64,000 nucleotides of DNA from Nannocystis exedens (GTDB taxonomy: Bacteria; Myxococcota_A; Polyangia; Nannocystales; Nannocystaceae). The notes beneath the pieces were generated by a model that was given only the letters and a program-made list of their open reading frames with translations, was not told the DNA's origin and did no database searches. Shown piece by piece: positions 15,109 to 25,406 of the stretch; position 1 is the first letter of the stretch, and every line of letters starts with the position of its first letter. The stretch lies in assembly GCF_002343915.1 (NCBI RefSeq), contig NZ_NETK01000001.1, forward strand, positions 3,730,001-3,794,000, given 5' to 3'. The position numbers were made by a program, and so were the translations under genes.

Positions 15109-17316
15109 TCAGGTCGCGGTCTCGGCCGTGACCGCCGCGAGCTGTCCGCGTGCATGCTCGAGCACCGCCGCGTTGTCGGTGCGGAGCGCCCACTCCGCGA
15201 CGAGCACCGGGAAGGCCGCCCAGCGCTCCGCGGCGTGATCGGTCAGACGCGGCCACGTCGCCCCGCCCGCCCGCGCGAAGCGCTCGACCAGCCGCTCGAG
15301 CGCCGGCCGCCCGAAGCACCCGTAGAACATCGCCAGGTCGACCGAGGGGTCGGTCACCCGTGCTTCCGTCCAGTCGAGGATCCCGACCACTCTCCCGTCT
15401 GTCCCGAGGAGCATGTGCCCCGGGTGAAGGTCCCCATGCACCAGCGCGAGGTGCTGCGGCCACATCGAGTCGTCGGCGAGCCAGCGCTGCCAGCGCTCCC
15501 ACACCGCCTCCGAGGGCTGCAGCGCCTCGCGGGTCGCGTTCATCGAACGCGACAGCGCCGCGCGCACCTCTGCGATCGTCGTCGTCGGCACGCCCGCGCG
15601 GCTCGCCGCCTCCGGCGCGATCGACTGCAACGCCGCGAGCGTCCGCGCGAACGACTCGAGGAACGCCTCGGAGGGCGCCGCTGGATCGAGGATGTTCCAC
15701 CGCGGGCCCTCCGGCGTCACCGTCACTGCCGGCGTGCCGGAGATCCGCGGGTACGCGATCACGTCGGGTGCATGCACCCGCCAGTCGGGAGCGGCCACCG
15801 GCAGGCGCGGGCGCACCAGCCGGAGCACCCGCGCCTCGACGTAGGTCGACGCCGTCACCTCGGGGCGACGCGGCGTCCGCACGATCCACGGCGTTCCCGC
15901 CTCGTCGCGAGCATGCACGACCAGGAAGTCGAGCCCCGCGCGATCGAAGTCGGCGACCTCAACCTGCAGCTCGAGCCCGTGCCGGCGGACGACCGCGAGC
16001 AGCTCCGCCGGGCTCGTGATCGGCCGCACCGTCGACAGCAGCCCGCGCCAGCGCTCGAGCGCCGCCGGCAGCGCGCGCACCCGGAGCAGGGCCCCGAGCT
16101 CGGTGTACTCCTCTGCGAGCACGCGGGCATGCGCGCGGATCTCCCCCAGCAGGTGCCCCTCCGTGAAGGGCACCTCGAGCACATCGTCGACCTGCGACGC
16201 ATCGAACGCCTCGATCAGCGCCGTGCGCAGGCGTGCGACGTCCGCCGGCGCGTAGGCGCAGATCTGGAGCGCATCCGGCAGCTCCTCGGCCAGTGCCGCA
16301 CGCGTCGCCGCGTCGACCCGGTCCATCTTGTTGAAGAGCACCAGAGAGGGCACCGCTGCCGCGCCGATCGTCGCCAGCGCCTCGCGGGTCACCGCGAGGT
16401 GCGTGCGCCATTGCGGATCCGACGCGTCGACGACCACGAGGAGGAGCCCCGCGTCGCGCGCCTCGGCGAGGGTCGCGTGGAACGACGCGACGAGCTCGTG
16501 CGGCAGTTCGCGGATGAAGCCGACCGTGTCCGACACCAGGATCCGCGGCGCTGTCTCCGGCGAGAGCGCCCGGACCGTGGTGTCGAGGGTCGCGAAGAGC
16601 CGGTCCTCGACGAGCACCTCGCTCCCGGTCAGCGCGCGCATCAGCGACGACTTGCCCGCGTTGGTGTAGCCGACCAGCGCCGCGCGCGGCAGGTCCTTGC
16701 GGCGCGCCCGCTGCGTCTCCTCGGCAGCGCGCAGGCCTGCGACCTCCCGGCGCAGCCCGGCGATCCGTTCGCGGAGCTCCTGCTTCTTCAGGGTGACGTT
16801 GCTGTGACCGCGCTCGCCACGGCCCCCGCCGCCGCCCTCGCGCCCGCCGAGCGACCTGTCCTCACGGACACGCGGGAGCGCGTGCGTGAGCGCGGCGATC
16901 TCGACCTCGAGCCGCGCGACCCGGGTTCGCGCATGCCGCTCGAAGATCCGGAGGATCACGCTCGCGCGGTCGATCACCTCGACGCCCGCGAGCGCGTCCT
17001 CGAGGGCGCGGAGCTGGACGGGACTCAGCGCGTCGTCGACGACGAGGAGGAGCTCCTCCTCCTGGGAATCGCCGCGGACTTCGGCGACCCGCGCCGCGAG
17101 CTCCGCGAGCTTGCCCTCGCCGATCGTCGCATCGGTGCTCCGATGGCGCTGGATCAGGGTGGCGACGACGCGGATCTCGAGCTGGGCGAGCAGGTTCTCG
17201 AGCTCGTCGAGGGCCGCCTGCACGGACGCTTCGGTGTCGCCCGGGAACTGCCGGCCGAGCACGAGGGCGCGCGGCATGGAACGCACGGTGGACGAATGCC
17301 TGGAATGTCTGGTCAT
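15109..17316 (-). CDS. Fusion of GTPase HflX with a macrolide 2'-phosphotransferase
   Basis: 735 aa; the ATG at 17316 has a GGAGGAG ribosome-binding site 8 bp upstream. Residues ~14-425 are a complete HflX: N-terminal domain (LVLGRQFPGDTEASVQAALD, IGEGKLAEL, LSPVQLRALE), Gly-rich linker, G1 GYTNAGKS (216-223), G3 DTVG (263-266), G4 NKMD (329-332) and the HflX C-terminal domain. Residues ~434-735 are a complete Mph-type kinase of the usual ~300 aa: LDFLVVHARDEAGTPWIVRTP, the catalytic HGDLHPGH (627-634, Asp629), the metal-binding ILDWTEA (Asp648) and AGGATWPRL. HflX splits stalled 70S ribosomes and is linked to macrolide/lincosamide tolerance; Mph inactivates macrolides. Both halves keep their key residues. 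An internal GTG at residue 430 could also start a free kinase. Confidence 0.88.
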   Translation of the reverse strand: MTRHSRHSSTVRSMPRALVLGRQFPGDTEASVQAALDELENLLAQLEIRVVATLIQRHRSTDATIGEGKLAELAARVAEVRGDSQEEELLLVVDDALSPVQLRALEDALAGVEVIDRASVILRIFERHARTRVARLEVEIAALTHALPRVREDRSLGGREGGGGGRGERGHSNVTLKKQELRERIAGLRREVAGLRAAEETQRARRKDLPRAALVGYTNAGKSSLMRALTGSEVLVEDRLFATLDTTVRALSPETAPRILVSDTVGFIRELPHELVASFHATLAEARDAGLLLVVVDASDPQWRTHLAVTREALATIGAAAVPSLVLFNKMDRVDAATRAALAEELPDALQICAYAPADVARLRTALIEAFDASQVDDVLEVPFTEGHLLGEIRAHARVLAEEYTELGALLRVRALPAALERWRGLLSTVRPITSPAELLAVVRRHGLELQVEVADFDRAGLDFLVVHARDEAGTPWIVRTPRRPEVTASTYVEARVLRLVRPRLPVAAPDWRVHAPDVIAYPRISGTPAVTVTPEGPRWNILDPAAPSEAFLESFARTLAALQSIAPEAASRAGVPTTTIAEVRAALSRSMNATREALQPSEAVWERWQRWLADDSMWPQHLALVHGDLHPGHMLLGTDGRVVGILDWTEARVTDPSVDLAMFYGCFGRPALERLVERFARAGGATWPRLTDHAAERWAAFPVLVAEWALRTDNAAVLEHARGQLAAVTAETAT

Positions 17317-17740
17317 ACGATGGACTCCTCCGCTCGCGGCCCTTGGGCCCGAGCGAGCTGGGAAGCCCGTGCGCGCGACTCATGTGCCCGGCGCGGGGAG
17401 ACGACGGCTCGACGTGGCTGCGTCTTCCGGCGGCATGAGACGCCGCGCCCGGGCACTCCGTTGGACTCAAAGGACGGAAATGCGGGCACGGCACCGCAGC
17501 ACTCGCACTAGCGACCTGCGCGCCAGATCTCCCGGAACGCGCGGTCTGCGGGCGGTACTGCGGAGCTCAGCGCAGGCGGATGAACGCGAACATGTCGCGG
17601 ACAGGATGCCACCACCGCGCCCGTTCGCGCAAGCCCCGAACTGTATTTACTTCGAGGCCGCGCGACGCCAGCACACTGCCCAGTCCGGCGCCACCGACCC
17701 GCCCGCCGCCGAGGTTCCTTCGGCGCATGCGGCGGTCGCC
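17317..17740. other. Gene-free interval upstream of the HflX fusion
   Basis: Holds the 5' region of the hflX-mph gene; no strong promoter recognised. An ACATGTCGCGGACAG palindrome-family member lies at 17590-17604. Several short open frames here are Arg/Pro-rich and unconvincing. Confidence 0.4.
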
Positions 17741-17887
17741 ACGATGCGGCCCGACGCCGATCCTCCCAGCGCGGTTACGTCATCTCGGCGAAACGAACCA
17801 TCCTTCGCATCGCTGCTCGCCGCAAGTCTCCTGGTCGCCGGCTGCGGGCGAGGCGATGAGGCGTGGCCGATCTTGCTCCTGGCCTAG
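17741..17887 (+). CDS. Possible tiny lipoprotein, 48 aa
   Basis: MRPDADPPSAVTSSRRNEPS is followed by FASLLAASLLVAGCGRGDEA and a short hydrophobic end with a stop. The lipobox LVAGC is textbook. The N-terminal region before the hydrophobic stretch is rather long, and the mature part is only ~15 residues, so this may be the surviving start of a truncated lipoprotein gene. It overlaps the end of the convergent lysR-type gene by 4 bp. Confidence 0.3.
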   Translation, partial: TMRPDADPPSAVTSSRRNEPSFASLLAASLLVAGCGRGDEAWPILLLA

Positions 17888-18780
17888 CGCACCTTCGCCA
17901 TCAGCGCCGCGACCCAGTCGACGAACACCCGCAGCTTCGCGCTCGGGTGCTTGCTCGGCGGATATACGACGTAGATCGGCTGCGGCGCGCGCGGCCAGTC
18001 GCCGAGCACCGGCACCAGCGCCCGGCGGGTGATGTGCGGCCGGACCGAGAAGTCCAGCGTTTGAACCACCCCGAGCCCCGCCAGCGCCGCGGCCACGTGC
18101 GCGTTGTGCTCGTTGACGGTGACCTCCGGGCGCCGATCGATCGTGACGGTCTCCTCGCCGCGCGTGAACACCAGCGACTGCGTGCGGCTGGTCCGCGCCG
18201 ACGCGTACCCGACGAGCGCGTGCTTTGCCTCGAGGTCACGCGGATGCTGGACCTTTCCGCGGCGCCGCAGGTACCCGGGCGACGCGCAAGTCGTCCAGCC
18301 GACCGTCCCGATCTTGCGAGAGATCAGCGTCGAGTCCTCCGCGACGCCGCGCAGGGCACAGTCGACGTTCTCGCCGATCAGATCGACGATGCGGTCGGTG
18401 ACCCCGAGGTCGATGTGCAGGTCCGGGTAGCGGGCGCGAAACTCCGGCAGCGCGGGCAGCAAGATCCCGCTGGCGATCGCGCCGCCCGTGTCGATCCGCA
18501 GCCGCCCGCGCGGGCTCGCCTGGGCCCCGCGCAGCGACGCGTCCAGCTCGGACAGCTCGGACATCAACCGACTCGTGCGCTCGTAGTAGGCCGCACCGTC
18601 CGGCGTCACCGTCACGCGCCGGGTCGTGCGCAGCAGCAGCTTGACCTGCAGGTGCGCCTCGAGGCTCTGGATCAGCTTCGTCACCGTCGCCTTCGGCATC
18701 TGCAACGAGTCCGCCGCCCGCGTGAAGGTGCCCGCCTCGACGACCCGCGCGAACACTTTGATTGCGAGGAGTTGATCCAT
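17884..18780 (-). CDS. LysR-family transcriptional regulator
   Basis: 298 aa, typical length. The N-terminal winged helix (MDQLLAIKVFARVVEAGTFT, AADSLQMPKATVTKLIQSLE, LLLRTTRRVTVTPDG) is followed by a LysR substrate domain (GRLRIDTGGAIASGILLPAL, RYPDLHIDLGVTD, RALVPVL). It is divergently transcribed from the SDR gene with a 98-bp shared promoter region. In such pairs the regulator usually controls its neighbour, so it probably senses a substrate of that dehydrogenase. The effector is unknown. Confidence 0.93.
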   Translation of the reverse strand: MDQLLAIKVFARVVEAGTFTRAADSLQMPKATVTKLIQSLEAHLQVKLLLRTTRRVTVTPDGAAYYERTSRLMSELSELDASLRGAQASPRGRLRIDTGGAIASGILLPALPEFRARYPDLHIDLGVTDRIVDLIGENVDCALRGVAEDSTLISRKIGTVGWTTCASPGYLRRRGKVQHPRDLEAKHALVGYASARTSRTQSLVFTRGEETVTIDRRPEVTVNEHNAHVAAALAGLGVVQTLDFSVRPHITRRALVPVLGDWPRAPQPIYVVYPPSKHPSAKLRVFVDWVAALMAKVR

Positions 18781-18843
18781 CGCCCGGCGCGCCTCCGCCC
18801 GGATTATTCCCCACGGTGAACAAAGAAGCCACCGGTCGCCCGC

Positions 18844-18871
18844 TTATCCACGGACGTACACGCCGTAGGTT
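18844..18871 (+). promoter_or_regulatory. Putative promoter of the SDR gene in the divergent region
   Basis: TTATCC at 18844-18849, a 16-bp spacer and TAGGTT at 18866-18871, seven bases before the ATG at 18879; the transcript would be leaderless or nearly so. The upstream ATTATTCCCCACGGTGAAC at ~18802 is a candidate LysR-type half-site region, but no perfect T-N11-A dyad stands out. Confidence 0.4.
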
Positions 18872-18878
18872 GGCGGCC

Positions 18879-19655
18879 ATGTCGACCCGCAACATTCACA
18901 CCACCAAACACGCCGGTAAGGTCGCCCTGATCACCGGCGGCAGCACCGGCATCGGCCTCGCCACGGCCCAGCGCTTCGTCGACGAGGGCGCCGACCACGT
19001 CTACATCACCGGCCGCCGCCAGCCCGAGCTCGACGCGGCCGTCCGCCAGATCGGCCGCAAGGTCACCGCGATCCGCGGCGACATCCGTGTGCTCGCCGAC
19101 CTCGACCGCGTGTTCGCCGAGATCGGACGCGCGCACGGCCGCCTCGACATCCTGTTCGCCAACGCCGGCGGCGGCGCCTTCGAGCCGCTCGGCGCGGTCA
19201 CCGAGGCCGTGTTCGACAAGTACTTCGGCATCAACGTCAAGGGCACCCTGTTCACCGTGCAGAAGGCCCTGCCGCTGATGTCCGCCGGCGCCGCGATCGT
19301 CGTCAACGGCTCGATGGTCTCACGCAAGGGCGTCGCCGCGTTCGGCGTGTACGCGGCGACCAAGGCGGCCCTGCGCTCGTTCGTCCGCACCTGGGCCGTC
19401 GACCTCAAGGACCGCGGCATCCGCGTCAACGTCGTCGCCCCCGGCACCGTGGTCACGCCCGCCTACCGCTCCGAGCTCGGCATGAACGACGCGCAGATCG
19501 AGCAGTTCGCCGCGCAGGCCGCCAGCGTCACCCCGCTCGGCCGCGTCGGCACTCCCGACGAGATCGCCAAGGCCGTGTCGTTCCTCGCGTCCGACGACGC
19601 CAGCTACATCACCGGCATCGAGCTGTTCGTCGACGGCGGCCAGGCCCAGGTGTGA
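18879..19655 (+). CDS. Short-chain dehydrogenase/reductase (SDR)
   Basis: 258 aa, classical SDR length. Cofactor motif TGGSTGIG (residues 19-26), the NAGGG motif (95-99) and the catalytic set Asn119-Ser145-Tyr158-Lys162 in YAATK are all present. The segment VYITGRRQPELD after strand 2 carries Arg-Arg, which favours NADP(H). The C-terminus has the usual PDEIAKAVSFLASDDASYIT and G.ELFVDGG signature. Substrate unknown. Divergent from the LysR regulator. Confidence 0.93.
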   Translation: MSTRNIHTTKHAGKVALITGGSTGIGLATAQRFVDEGADHVYITGRRQPELDAAVRQIGRKVTAIRGDIRVLADLDRVFAEIGRAHGRLDILFANAGGGAFEPLGAVTEAVFDKYFGINVKGTLFTVQKALPLMSAGAAIVVNGSMVSRKGVAAFGVYAATKAALRSFVRTWAVDLKDRGIRVNVVAPGTVVTPAYRSELGMNDAQIEQFAAQAASVTPLGRVGTPDEIAKAVSFLASDDASYITGIELFVDGGQAQV

Positions 19656-19904
19656 GCGGCACGAGCTGCGCGAGTCATCCGCCACTTCATCAGCCCGCGA
19701 CCTCGCGCGGTCGAGCAGCTCGAGCACGAACGTCAGGTCGTCGGCTGTCACCGGCGACCAGGTCGAGCTCGCCGGCCATGAGCTGCGAGCGTGGACGATG
19801 CTCGGGCTTGCGTGGCCAGTCCCGGAAGGTCTCGAGCTCCGGCGAGCCGCTCGAAAATTGCCTGCCCAGGTGCGAGAGCCCAGTCCGACCGGACAGCAAT
19901 CGAC
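19656..19904. other. Gene-free interval
   Basis: No supported gene. The minus strand holds short peptides (for example MTADDLTFVLELLDRARSRA) that look like gene debris without continuous frames. The membrane-protein relic listed next follows. Confidence 0.35.
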
Positions 19905-20150
19905 TCACAAGAACAACCGCAACGCCCGCTGCACGAAGTCCCGGACCTCGTCGTCGAAAAACGGCAGGGTCGTGCCGCCGACCAGCACGCCCTCCGCGGC
20001 GGAGAGGACCAGGAGCGGCAACCATGCGAACAGGACCACGCGGACGATCACCGCGGACGCGCGACCCCGCAGCGGCGCGACGCCGAGCCGACGCAGCGTG
20101 CCAGCGCCGGGTCCGCCATCGACCCAGAACAGCGCCTCCGTGACCTCGCC
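19905..20150 (-). pseudogene. Truncated membrane-protein gene relic
   Basis: The minus-strand frame between two stops reads EALFWVDGGPGAGTLRRLG, then VRVVLFAWLPLLVLSAAEGV, LVGGTTLPFFDDEVRDFVQR and ALRLFL-stop. The hydrophobic WLPLLVLSAAEG followed by LPFFDD resembles the N-terminus of a multi-span membrane protein family I have seen in myxobacteria, where the sequence continues far beyond this point. There is no ATG near the beginning and the protein ends abruptly, so I read it as a 5' fragment. The family assignment is from memory and uncertain. Confidence 0.45.
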
Positions 20151-20259
20151 TCAAGCGGACCGAACCTCGCGCATGCGTCCCGAGCGTGAGCGGCGATCGC
20201 TCGCGCCCCCCGGACCTCGGCCGCGACGCCGCCCCCGCGAGACGAGTATCCTCCTCCGC

Positions 20260-21036
20260 ATGATCGCCGCGATCGCCGGAGACATCATCGGCTCGGTGCA
20301 CGAGCGCGCCAACATCAAGCGCACCGACTTCACCCTGTTCAAGCCGAACAGCAGCTTCACCGACGACACCGTGATGACCCTCGCAGTCGCCGACTGCCTG
20401 CTGCACCGTCGGCCCTACGCCGCCACCCTGCGGGCGTACGGGCGTCGCTATCCCGGTCGCGGCTACGGCGGCATGTTCCGCAAGTGGCTCGCCGACGACG
20501 CCATGGGTCCGTACCAGAGCTTCGGCAACGGCTCGGCGATGCGGGTCAGCCCGGTCGGCTTCGCCATGCGCACGCTCGACGACGTCCTGTCCGAGGCGCG
20601 CGCCAGCGCCTTGCCGACGCACGATCACCCCGAGGGCATCAAGGGCGCCCAGGCCCTCGCGGTCGCCGTGTTCCTCGCCCGTCACGGCGCCGACAAGCGG
20701 AAGATCCGCGACGACATCGAAGATCGCTTCGGCTACGACCTCCATCGCCAGGTCGCCGCGATCCGTCCCGGCTATGCCTTCGACGTCACCTGCCAGGGCT
20801 CGGTCCCCGAGGCGATCATCGCCTTCCTCGACAGCGACGACGTCGAGTCGGCGATCCGCCTGGCGATCTCCCTCGGCGGCGACGCCGACACCCTCGCATG
20901 CATGGCCGGAGCGGTCGCCCAGGCCTTTTATAAGGAGGTCCCGCCGGCCCTCGTCGCCGAGGTCGAGCAGCGCCTGAGGCCGGAGCTGTGGCAGCTCCTG
21001 CAAGAGTTCTGCGCCCACTACCGGGTCCCTACCTGA
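20260..21036 (+). CDS. ADP-ribosylglycohydrolase (DraG-like) family protein
   Basis: 258 aa from the ATG at 20260, with TATCCT (20247-20252) eight bases upstream and no Shine-Dalgarno. Family hallmarks: IAGDIIGSVHE at residues 5-15, the metal-binding SSFTDDTVMTLAVADCLL (Thr34, Asp35, Asp36), the FGNGSAMRVSPVGF loop, and the second metal motif SLGGDADTLACMAG. Members remove ADP-ribose from proteins, DNA or small molecules using two metal ions. All metal-site residues appear intact. The upstream frame to 19798 is not family sequence. Confidence 0.9.
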   Translation: MIAAIAGDIIGSVHERANIKRTDFTLFKPNSSFTDDTVMTLAVADCLLHRRPYAATLRAYGRRYPGRGYGGMFRKWLADDAMGPYQSFGNGSAMRVSPVGFAMRTLDDVLSEARASALPTHDHPEGIKGAQALAVAVFLARHGADKRKIRDDIEDRFGYDLHRQVAAIRPGYAFDVTCQGSVPEAIIAFLDSDDVESAIRLAISLGGDADTLACMAGAVAQAFYKEVPPALVAEVEQRLRPELWQLLQEFCAHYRVPT

Positions 21037-21427
21037 CCGAAAGGACAGCCGTTTTCTCCTCCTCGTGACGCCCGGCCGCGAGGGGCGCGCTGTTCGGCGA
21101 GCGAGCGCCGGTTCCGTGGTGCACCGCCGCGGTCCGACCTCGCAGCTCCACGAGGTGCTGCTGAAGACCGTTCAACCGCCGCTCGCAGCACGCGCTGCCC
21201 GGGCTCGCCGCTCGACAAGGCGATGGTCAGGCGAGCGCCGACGGCGAGCGACCGGGCTCGACCACCGGCGAATCACCGCCGCCCCTCGCCCCCGCCCCTC
21301 GCCCCGACGCGCGGCCTGAACGATGATCCGCGCGGCTTCGGCGGCGATCCGGCGCCGCCTGCGGCAGGGGCGCGAAAGTCCGTTCCACCGACTCGCCTCG
21401 CGGGCGCGCTGCTACCATCTGCGCCGC
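21037..21427. other. Gene-free interval before the histidine kinase
   Basis: No gene seen. A half-palindrome CCGAAAGGACAG follows the previous stop. TACCAT at 21413-21418 is the likely -10 for the kinase gene. Confidence 0.4.
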
Positions 21428-23536
21428 GTGTCCGGGTCGAACCTCTACGCCAGTCTGAGCTCGCTGCTCGCCGCCGCCGTGGCCGCCGCGATCGGCATCA
21501 GCGTCTACCTGCGCGACCGCTCGCGGCTGCAGTTCTCGCGCTTCTTCGCCTTCTGCCTCAGCCTGTGCCTGTTCCACCTCGCGCGCTTCTTCGCCGGCTT
21601 GCCGAGCCTGCCGCGCTCGCAGTGGGTGGCCGACACCCTGAGCTTGCTGCTGCCGCTGATGGCCGACCGCTTCCTCTCGGGCTTCTTCCCCGCGGCCGGC
21701 CCGGCCCCGGGGCGCAACCCGCTGCAGGGGCCGCTGCTCGGCGTCCTGCTGGTGCTGCAGGTCATCGCCCTCGTCTTCCCGCAGCTCGCCGACGAGCCGT
21801 GGTGGGTCGTCGTCGACATCAGCATCATGACCTACGTCGTCGGCGGCCTGTTCTTCGCCGTCATGCGGATGTGGCGAGCCGCTCGCGCCGCCGAGGGCAC
21901 GGCTGCCGGCCCGCGCCTGCGCTACCTGTTCTACGCCGCCTTGATCGCGCTCGCGCTCGGGCAGCCGGGCATCCCCGTCATCGGCCCGATCGCCACCGCC
22001 GTCTACCTGTACTTCATGGCCCAGACGCTGACGCGCGAGCGTCTGCTCGACCTGCCGGAGATCCTCGCGCGGATCGCCAGCATGACGCTGCTCGTCATCA
22101 CGGTCACGGCCGTCTACGCCGCGCTGGTGCTGTGGGTCCCGTGGACCTTCGCCGGCGAGCCGATGCTGCTGGTCTTCAACACCCTCCTCGCCTCGTTCGC
22201 CGTGCTCGTGCTGATCGACCCGCTGCGCACCGAGCTCGATCGCCGGCTCGAGAGCTGGCTGTTCCACGACCGCACCATCTTGCGGGCCCTGCTCGACCGC
22301 CTGCGCCGGCGCCTCGTCAACCTCATCGACCCCGACGAGATGGTCCGCGTCGTCATGAACACCTTGCGCGGATCCGAGCGCGTCACCCGGGCCTCGCTGT
22401 TCCTGCTCGACCGCCAGGGCTCGGCGCTGCGGCTGCGCGGGCACACCGGCGCGCCCACGCCGCCGTCCAGCCTCGACCTGGCGACCCGGCGGCCCTTGCT
22501 CGAGCGCATGCGCCAGAGCGGCCCGCTCCTCCGCGACGTGCTCGAGCGGCAGCGCGAGCGGGCCAACAACGAGCTCAAGGCCGAGCTCGACGAGTGCCTC
22601 GACACCTTCGCCGAGGTCGGCGCCAGCCTCGCCTTGCCGATCCGCGGCCTCGCGGGCGAGCAGCTCGAGGGCGGGCCGCCGCGGCTGCACCTGCTCGGCG
22701 TCCTCTTCGTCGACGACGAGCGCCTGCTCGAGCCGTTCTCGCGCGAGGAGGTCGAGCTGTTTGAGGGCGTGGTGGCCCAGGCGGCGGTGATGATCGAGAA
22801 CTCGACCGTCTACGAGCAGCGCAAGGAGCGCGACCGCCTGGCCGCGCTCGGCGAGATGGCCGCGGGTCTGGCCCACGAGATCCGCAACCCCCTGGGCGCG
22901 ATCAAGGGCGCCGTCCAGGTCGTCGAGCCCGGGCTGCAGAACGCCGACCCGACCACCCGCGAGTTCCTCGGCGTGATCGTCGAGGAGGTCGAGCGGCTCA
23001 ACCGCGTCGTCACCCAATTCCTCACCTACTCGCGGCCCTTCACCGGGCAGATGGGGCCGGTCGTGCTCGGGGAGGTCGTCGTCACCACCCTGCGTTTGCT
23101 CGACGAGGACGCCCGCGGGCGGGTCACCGTCACCCAGGCTGCGAACCTGCCGCCGGTCCGCGGCGACGCCGAGGCGCTGCGCCAGGTCCTGCTCAACCTC
23201 CTGCGCAACGCCTTCGACGCGCTGGCCGGTCAGAGCCCGCCGGGGCGGGTGTTCGTGTCGCTCGGCCTGCGCCGGCACGGGCTCGGCAGCGGCGACGCGG
23301 TGACCCTCACGGTCCGCGACAACGGGCCCGGGTTCGCCCCCGGCGCGCTGGCCAACCTGTTCGTCCCGTTCCACACCACCAAGGCGGCGGGCACCGGCCT
23401 GGGGCTGCCCATCAGCCAGCGGATCGTGGAGAATCACCGCGGGCTCATCGAGGTCAGCGCCCCCGAGGGCGGGGGCGCCCAGTTCACGATCGTCCTGCCC
23501 GTGTACGCCCAGCCGCGCGCCGAGGCGCCGACCTGA
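21428..23536 (+). CDS. Membrane-bound sensor histidine kinase with GAF domain
   Basis: 702 aa from the GTG at 21428, ten bases behind TACCAT. Seven or so hydrophobic segments fill residues ~10-260 (for example LLAAAVAAAIGISVYL, LLLPLMADRFL, YLFYAALIALAL, LLVFNTLLASFAVLVLI), a multi-span sensor like those of XRT/PEP-CTERM-type kinases. A GAF-like domain (~300-460) and the HisKA H-box AAGLAHEIRNPLGA (His483) follow. Then come N-box NLLRNAFDAL, G1 RDNGPGF (~630) and G2 GTGLGLPISQ of the ATPase domain. The NtrC-type gene 45 bp downstream is its obvious partner. Confidence 0.92.
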   Translation: MSGSNLYASLSSLLAAAVAAAIGISVYLRDRSRLQFSRFFAFCLSLCLFHLARFFAGLPSLPRSQWVADTLSLLLPLMADRFLSGFFPAAGPAPGRNPLQGPLLGVLLVLQVIALVFPQLADEPWWVVVDISIMTYVVGGLFFAVMRMWRAARAAEGTAAGPRLRYLFYAALIALALGQPGIPVIGPIATAVYLYFMAQTLTRERLLDLPEILARIASMTLLVITVTAVYAALVLWVPWTFAGEPMLLVFNTLLASFAVLVLIDPLRTELDRRLESWLFHDRTILRALLDRLRRRLVNLIDPDEMVRVVMNTLRGSERVTRASLFLLDRQGSALRLRGHTGAPTPPSSLDLATRRPLLERMRQSGPLLRDVLERQRERANNELKAELDECLDTFAEVGASLALPIRGLAGEQLEGGPPRLHLLGVLFVDDERLLEPFSREEVELFEGVVAQAAVMIENSTVYEQRKERDRLAALGEMAAGLAHEIRNPLGAIKGAVQVVEPGLQNADPTTREFLGVIVEEVERLNRVVTQFLTYSRPFTGQMGPVVLGEVVVTTLRLLDEDARGRVTVTQAANLPPVRGDAEALRQVLLNLLRNAFDALAGQSPPGRVFVSLGLRRHGLGSGDAVTLTVRDNGPGFAPGALANLFVPFHTTKAAGTGLGLPISQRIVENHRGLIEVSAPEGGGAQFTIVLPVYAQPRAEAPT

Positions 23537-23581
23537 GTTCTCCTGCTCGAGTCTCAATCTGCCCCTTCAGACAGGTTCATC

Positions 23582-25090
<1,509 letters not shown>

Positions 25091-25349
25091 GGCGACCCCC
25101 GAAGCCGAGGCCGGGCGAGGCAGCGATCACAGCAGATCTCGCCCACACGGCCGCACGCCGCGCCCGAGCCCGCCGCGCGGGCTCCGCGACGCCTGCGAGG
25201 CCGTTCGCGGCCGCCGGGCGGCCGGAAACGTGGTCGAGGCCGCGTCAAAGGGTCCCTGCGCCCGGGTTTTTCACCGCGGTATACGAGGCTTGCGGTGCCG
25301 CAATCGGGGTCGGGATCGTGGCTGGCCCGGCCGCTTCGGCCCAGGAATG

Positions 25350-25379
25350 TTGACGCTGCCGCCCGCGCGCTGGTAGCGT
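25350..25379 (+). promoter_or_regulatory. Putative promoter for the outer-membrane protein gene
   Basis: TTGACG at 25350-25355, an 18-bp spacer and TAGCGT at 25374-25379, giving a ~20-nt leader with GAGGTG before the ATG at 25407. The rest of the 25091-25406 gap shows no gene. Confidence 0.5.
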
Positions 25380-25406
25380 GCAGCGACCCCTCTTGAGGTG
25401 CTCCCT

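Noticed and set aside
14920..17511. 863-aa plus-strand open frame opposite the HflX-Mph gene
   Set aside because: Arg/His-rich antisense shadow with no motif.
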